A DNA stretch of 36,041 nt from CAZEAP01 sp964510315 (lineage in GTDB: Bacteria > Planctomycetota > Brocadiia > SM23-32), in NCBI GenBank assembly GCA_964510315.1, contig CAZEAP010000034.1, forward strand, positions 1-36,041, in the 5' to 3' direction. A program made the position numbers and the translations under genes. Each line of letters starts with the position of its first letter. Positions within the stretch are counted from its first letter, which is position 1. The notes under the pieces were generated by a model. That model was not told where the DNA came from and made no database searches. It saw nothing but the letters and a program-made list of their open reading frames with translations. Below, piece after piece: positions 33,476 through 36,041 of this stretch.

Positions 33476-34993
33476 TCAGCGGCAGGAGACGGTCTCCTGT
33501 TGCTGGTACTTCTCGGCGATGCGTCGCTGGAGGTCCCACTTGTACTCGCCCCAGATGCACACCGGTATCGTGCGCACCACCCCGGTGTCGGGATCTTCGT
33601 ATACGAAGCCCGCCCAGCAGTCGTGCAGGCGCGCCGCCTCGACGGAGTGATACTCCTCGAAGGGCAGCACGATCATGAGCATAACATCGTGCGCATTCGT
33701 GTTCTTACGCAGCACGTCTTTCGCCTTCCGCCCGGAGGCCAGTCCGGCCAGTATCTTCAGCGCGCACAGCAGTCGGTTGCCTTTGAGCAGGTTGCCGAAA
33801 TCCAGGGAACGGAGTGCGACGGGCACGAGAGCTTTCAGCACGATGGCCCGCCCGTGCAGTCGCTGCATGGGCTTCTCAGGGTCGAGTTTGCGCAGCTTGG
33901 GCTCGATCCGCTCGCATCGGGTCACGACTTCCTCAGCGATCTGATCGAAGGGACGTTTGAGGAAATGGCTCAAGGGCCGGTATTGCTCGCCGTCCGAGAC
34001 CAGCAGAGCCGCCGACTCGCAGTTAGGGTGCGCACCCCCGAACTTCAGCCTCAGCACGCCGAGGAACTTCGACGCCAGCCTCAGGTGCTCTGACAGGCCG
34101 GCAGGCAGGAACTCCACCTTCTCGTCGGGGAACGCCTCGTCGATTATCTGCTCGACGTCCTCCAGCGTCGTGGCGGCGTCGACTTCGAACTCCCCCTCCT
34201 CCCACGTCTCGGTCAGGGGTATGCAGTGGAGGCATTTGATGTAACGCCGATCCTCGTGACACAGGTCGATCAGCCCGCGCACGTGCTGGTCGTTGATGCC
34301 CCGCGCGATGCACGACATGATGGTGTTTTTGTGTCGGCTGTACTTCTTCAGGTTCTCCAGCGCCTGGACCTTCTTGCGGTAGGCGGAGGGATTCTTTCGC
34401 AGGCGTTCGTAGATCTCCGGCGCGTCGCCGTCGAAGGCAAGCAGCACGTGAACCTTCGACTCGCAGAGGCGCCTGCAGTAGTCCTCGTCGGCGAGCTTCA
34501 GCCCGTTGGTGACGATCCGGGCGTCGAGGCTGCGATTGCGGGCCATCTCGATGATCTCAAAGATGTCCTGCCGGACCGTCGGCTCGCCGCCGAAGAGCTG
34601 GATGAGCGGCTTGGGGTCCCATGTCTCGAGTTCGTCAAAGATGTGCTCGAAGTAGGGGAGCGGGGGGTTGAACTCGAAACCCATCGCCGGGATGTTCGCG
34701 ATGCAGATGGGGCAGTTCATGTTACAGCGGTTGGTTACGTCCAGGAACACCATCCGGGGACGACGGTGAAGCGAGCACTCGTCGCAGTTCAAGGCGCACG
34801 TGAAGGGCGCGTCGGGATCGTAGTGGCATATCTCGCGCTTCCGCTGCCATCTCTCAGCGTCCGTGCTGATGAGCGCTTCCGAGATGCCGCACTCAGGGCA
34901 GTTCTTGCGCAGGTATACCTGCCCGTCGCGCACGACGTGCTCGCAGGGGACCGGCCTGTGGCAAGTGTGGCATAGTCCAAGGTTTGCCGGCAT
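33476..34993 (-). CDS. Radical SAM protein with Cys-rich N-terminal domain (Tes/MJ0619-like)
   Basis: 505 residues. An N-terminal zinc-ribbon-like domain has C8-x2-C11, C17 and C32-x2-C35, followed by C66-x3-C70-x2-C73 (FTCALNCDECSLH). The radical SAM motif is VTNRC90-NMN-C94-PI-C97 and GGEPT lies at 135-139. The C-terminal region has more conserved cysteines (SCIARGIN, IKCLHCIPL). The layout and length recall the archaeal tetraether synthase Tes/MJ0619 group and its bacterial homologues implicated in membrane-spanning lipids, which couple unactivated carbons. That assignment rests on my memory of motif layout, not a search. Peptide or cofactor maturation is an alternative. The gene lies between two lipoprotein genes and a class V aminotransferase gene, all on one strand. 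Confidence 0.78.
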   Translation of the reverse strand: MPANLGLCHTCHRPVPCEHVVRDGQVYLRKNCPECGISEALISTDAERWQRKREICHYDPDAPFTCALNCDECSLHRRPRMVFLDVTNRCNMNCPICIANIPAMGFEFNPPLPYFEHIFDELETWDPKPLIQLFGGEPTVRQDIFEIIEMARNRSLDARIVTNGLKLADEDYCRRLCESKVHVLLAFDGDAPEIYERLRKNPSAYRKKVQALENLKKYSRHKNTIMSCIARGINDQHVRGLIDLCHEDRRYIKCLHCIPLTETWEEGEFEVDAATTLEDVEQIIDEAFPDEKVEFLPAGLSEHLRLASKFLGVLRLKFGGAHPNCESAALLVSDGEQYRPLSHFLKRPFDQIAEEVVTRCERIEPKLRKLDPEKPMQRLHGRAIVLKALVPVALRSLDFGNLLKGNRLLCALKILAGLASGRKAKDVLRKNTNAHDVMLMIVLPFEEYHSVEAARLHDCWAGFVYEDPDTGVVRTIPVCIWGEYKWDLQRRIAEKYQQQETVSCR

Positions 34994-35053
34994 GTGCGTT
35001 CGCCCTTTCTCTGTCGTCGGCGCGGCAGAGGCGCCGGCTGTGCGTCAAACGCC

Positions 35054-35593
35054 TTATCCAGACCCAGCCTGAACCGGGACGGTGTCGTCGTCCATAATGT
35101 CGACGGTAAACCACCCGAGCAGGAAATCCGCCAGCTCGCCCAACTTGCAGTTCAGCGCGAGTCCGATCCAGCCGAGATGGAGCAGCTTCGGGCAGTTGAC
35201 AAGCTGATCATCAGGAGGGCCGGGCCCCTGGGCGAGTCCGATCAACCCGACCTTCCAGGGCTCGGGCGAAGCCGGGTCGGCCGGGTCGAAGTCGCGATAG
35301 CCGAGCTGCTCCTCGCCCCACAGCAGGGCGCCCACGGCGTTATGCCGCATCGTGGCGGCCCCGAACCGGCGGTCCGTCAGGCCCCAGGCTGTTCCATCAA
35401 CGTTGGAGTAGCCGAGGGGTATCACGTTGAGGAACCCGGCATACAGGGAGACCTGGGGGCGCTCGGAGACCGTAACGGCGAAGTCCAGGAAGTCCGCCGC
35501 GTCCCGGCCGCGATTGCCCATGTACGCGCACCCGGAGAAGAGAAGTGCGAGAAGCAACAGAATGCAAACTCCGATTCTTCTGACTGGCGTCAT
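35054..35593 (-). CDS. Predicted lipoprotein of unknown function
   Basis: 179 residues from ATG 35593. The signal VCILLLLALLFSGC gives a lipobox with lipidated C22. After the cysteine comes AYMGNRGRDAADFLDFAVTVS. The C-terminus has ELADFLLGWFTVDIMDDDTV. Between them is a Gly- and aromatic-rich region (LGYSNVDGTAWGL) as expected for a beta-rich envelope protein. It shares motifs with the 62-residue lipoprotein encoded just upstream and is probably a paralogue. I do not recognise a named family. The radical SAM gene begins 60 bases downstream on the same strand. Confidence 0.72.
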   Translation of the reverse strand: MTPVRRIGVCILLLLALLFSGCAYMGNRGRDAADFLDFAVTVSERPQVSLYAGFLNVIPLGYSNVDGTAWGLTDRRFGAATMRHNAVGALLWGEEQLGYRDFDPADPASPEPWKVGLIGLAQGPGPPDDQLVNCPKLLHLGWIGLALNCKLGELADFLLGWFTVDIMDDDTVPVQAGSG

Positions 35594-35664
35594 TGCAATT
35601 CACCCTTCGATCCAAGGGCGGACCGGCCGGGCCGTAAGCGGCTTCGCTCTCCGCGACGGCCCCC

Positions 35665-35853
35665 TCAGTTCCAGAACCACCGTCCTACGTTCACTCCGTC
35701 GTCGCCGGCGAGGTCGAAGGTGCTGAACCCGAGGACGAAGTCGACCATCTCAAGAGCATCTTCGGCTCGGTACTGCAGATAGCTGCAGCCCGCGGCCGCC
35801 TGCACCAGGGCCGCGAGCACGATCAGCGTCGCGAATTTCCGGATACCTGGCAT
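35665..35853 (-). CDS. Short predicted lipoprotein, paralogue of the neighbouring 179-residue protein
   Basis: 62 residues from ATG 35853 (GGGAGGAG about ten bases upstream; the frame is open further to 35970 but that part is basic and not signal-like). Signal FATLIVLAALVQAAAGC has a lipobox at C23. The mature part, SYLQYRAEDALEMVDFVLGFSTFDL and on, repeats the C-x-Y-x3-R-x2-DA start of its neighbour. It ends with an DFVLGFSTFDLAGDD motif like the neighbour's extreme C-terminus. It thus looks like the neighbour with its middle removed, or a minimal natural member of the family. Function unknown. Confidence 0.6.
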   Translation of the reverse strand: MPGIRKFATLIVLAALVQAAAGCSYLQYRAEDALEMVDFVLGFSTFDLAGDDGVNVGRWFWN

Positions 35854-35941
35854 CACTGCAGGGCTCCTCCCGGAAAGGTACGGCCCCCGGCCCACTTTTC
35901 GCTCAGGGGTAAGAACTCCCTGCTCCCCCCGGAATCGCCTC

Positions 35942-35970
35942 AGGTTACCATCTGCCCGCCCTCGGGTCAA
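35942..35970 (-). promoter_or_regulatory. Possible promoter of the lipoprotein/radical SAM cluster
   Basis: On the - strand TTGACC (35970-35965), 17 bases, TAACCT (35947-35942, three of six to consensus). It would sit about 90 bases before the 62-residue lipoprotein start. Weak -10, so low confidence. The remaining bases to the window end hold nothing I can assign. Confidence 0.25.
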
Positions 35971-36041
35971 GCTCTCTCAGTTAGTTTGGGGCATTTGCGC
36001 TGTGGGGGTGCTCAGGCGCGGGACGCGCGGATGATGCCACA

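Noticed and set aside
1..36041. CRISPR arrays, insertion sequences, prophage genes
   Set aside because: No regularly spaced direct repeats, transposase, integrase or phage structural motifs were found on either strand.

Overview
The window is G+C-rich bacterial DNA (roughly 65% by eye), densely packed with genes in short co-directional runs on both strands. Two FGE-type sulfatases, polysaccharide lyases, a heparinase-like protein, Gfo/Idh/MocA and sugar-isomerase-like proteins, an ECF sigma factor and a monomeric B12-dependent ribonucleotide reductase together suggest a heterotrophic polysaccharide degrader, such as a planctomycete-like or related candidate-phylum bacterium. No rRNA or other decisive marker is present, so the phylum is inference.

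Layout, left to right. 193-481 is a broken PQQ-type beta-propeller remnant. 533-2488 encodes the class II ribonucleotide reductase. 2701-3798 is a membrane-anchored coiled-coil gene split by an in-frame TGA. 4023-5420 is a sulfatase. 5437-6950 is a type II restriction-modification pair: an intact SPPY methyltransferase and a MjaI-family (CTAG) endonuclease gene broken by one extra base. 7046-11336 is a pectin/oligosaccharide module on the + strand: secreted PL10 pectate lyase, sialidase-like propeller, RraA-like protein and PL22 oligogalacturonate lyase. Facing it on the - strand, 11362-16188 encodes an oxidoreductase, a TIM-barrel isomerase, a heparinase II/III-like protein and an SDR epimerase.

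16375-17815 (+) encodes a methyltransferase and a TlpA-like thioredoxin. 17914-18507 (-) is a protein with a GIY-YIG-like N-terminus. 18662-21481 (+) is a large O-antigen ligase-like membrane protein whose frame runs over an antisense tRNA-Thr(CGT). 21543-25420 (-) holds queE and an AddB-like nuclease. 25681-28599 (+) holds a lipoprotein MsrA-MsrB fusion, a sulfite-oxidase-fold molybdoprotein and a medium-chain dehydrogenase. 28854-31703 (-) holds an ECF sigma factor, its overlapping partner of unknown function, and a second sulfatase. 31987-35853 (-) is a cluster of two small related lipoproteins, a Cys-rich radical SAM enzyme and a class V aminotransferase.

Most interesting points: (1) the CTAG-type restriction system, together with my failure to find a single CTAG in 36 kb by eye; (2) the lipoprotein/radical SAM/aminotransferase cluster at the right end, whose function I cannot assign; (3) a candidate autoregulatory ECF promoter; (4) several genes disrupted by single-base events in or near homopolymers, which may be real decay or sequence error.
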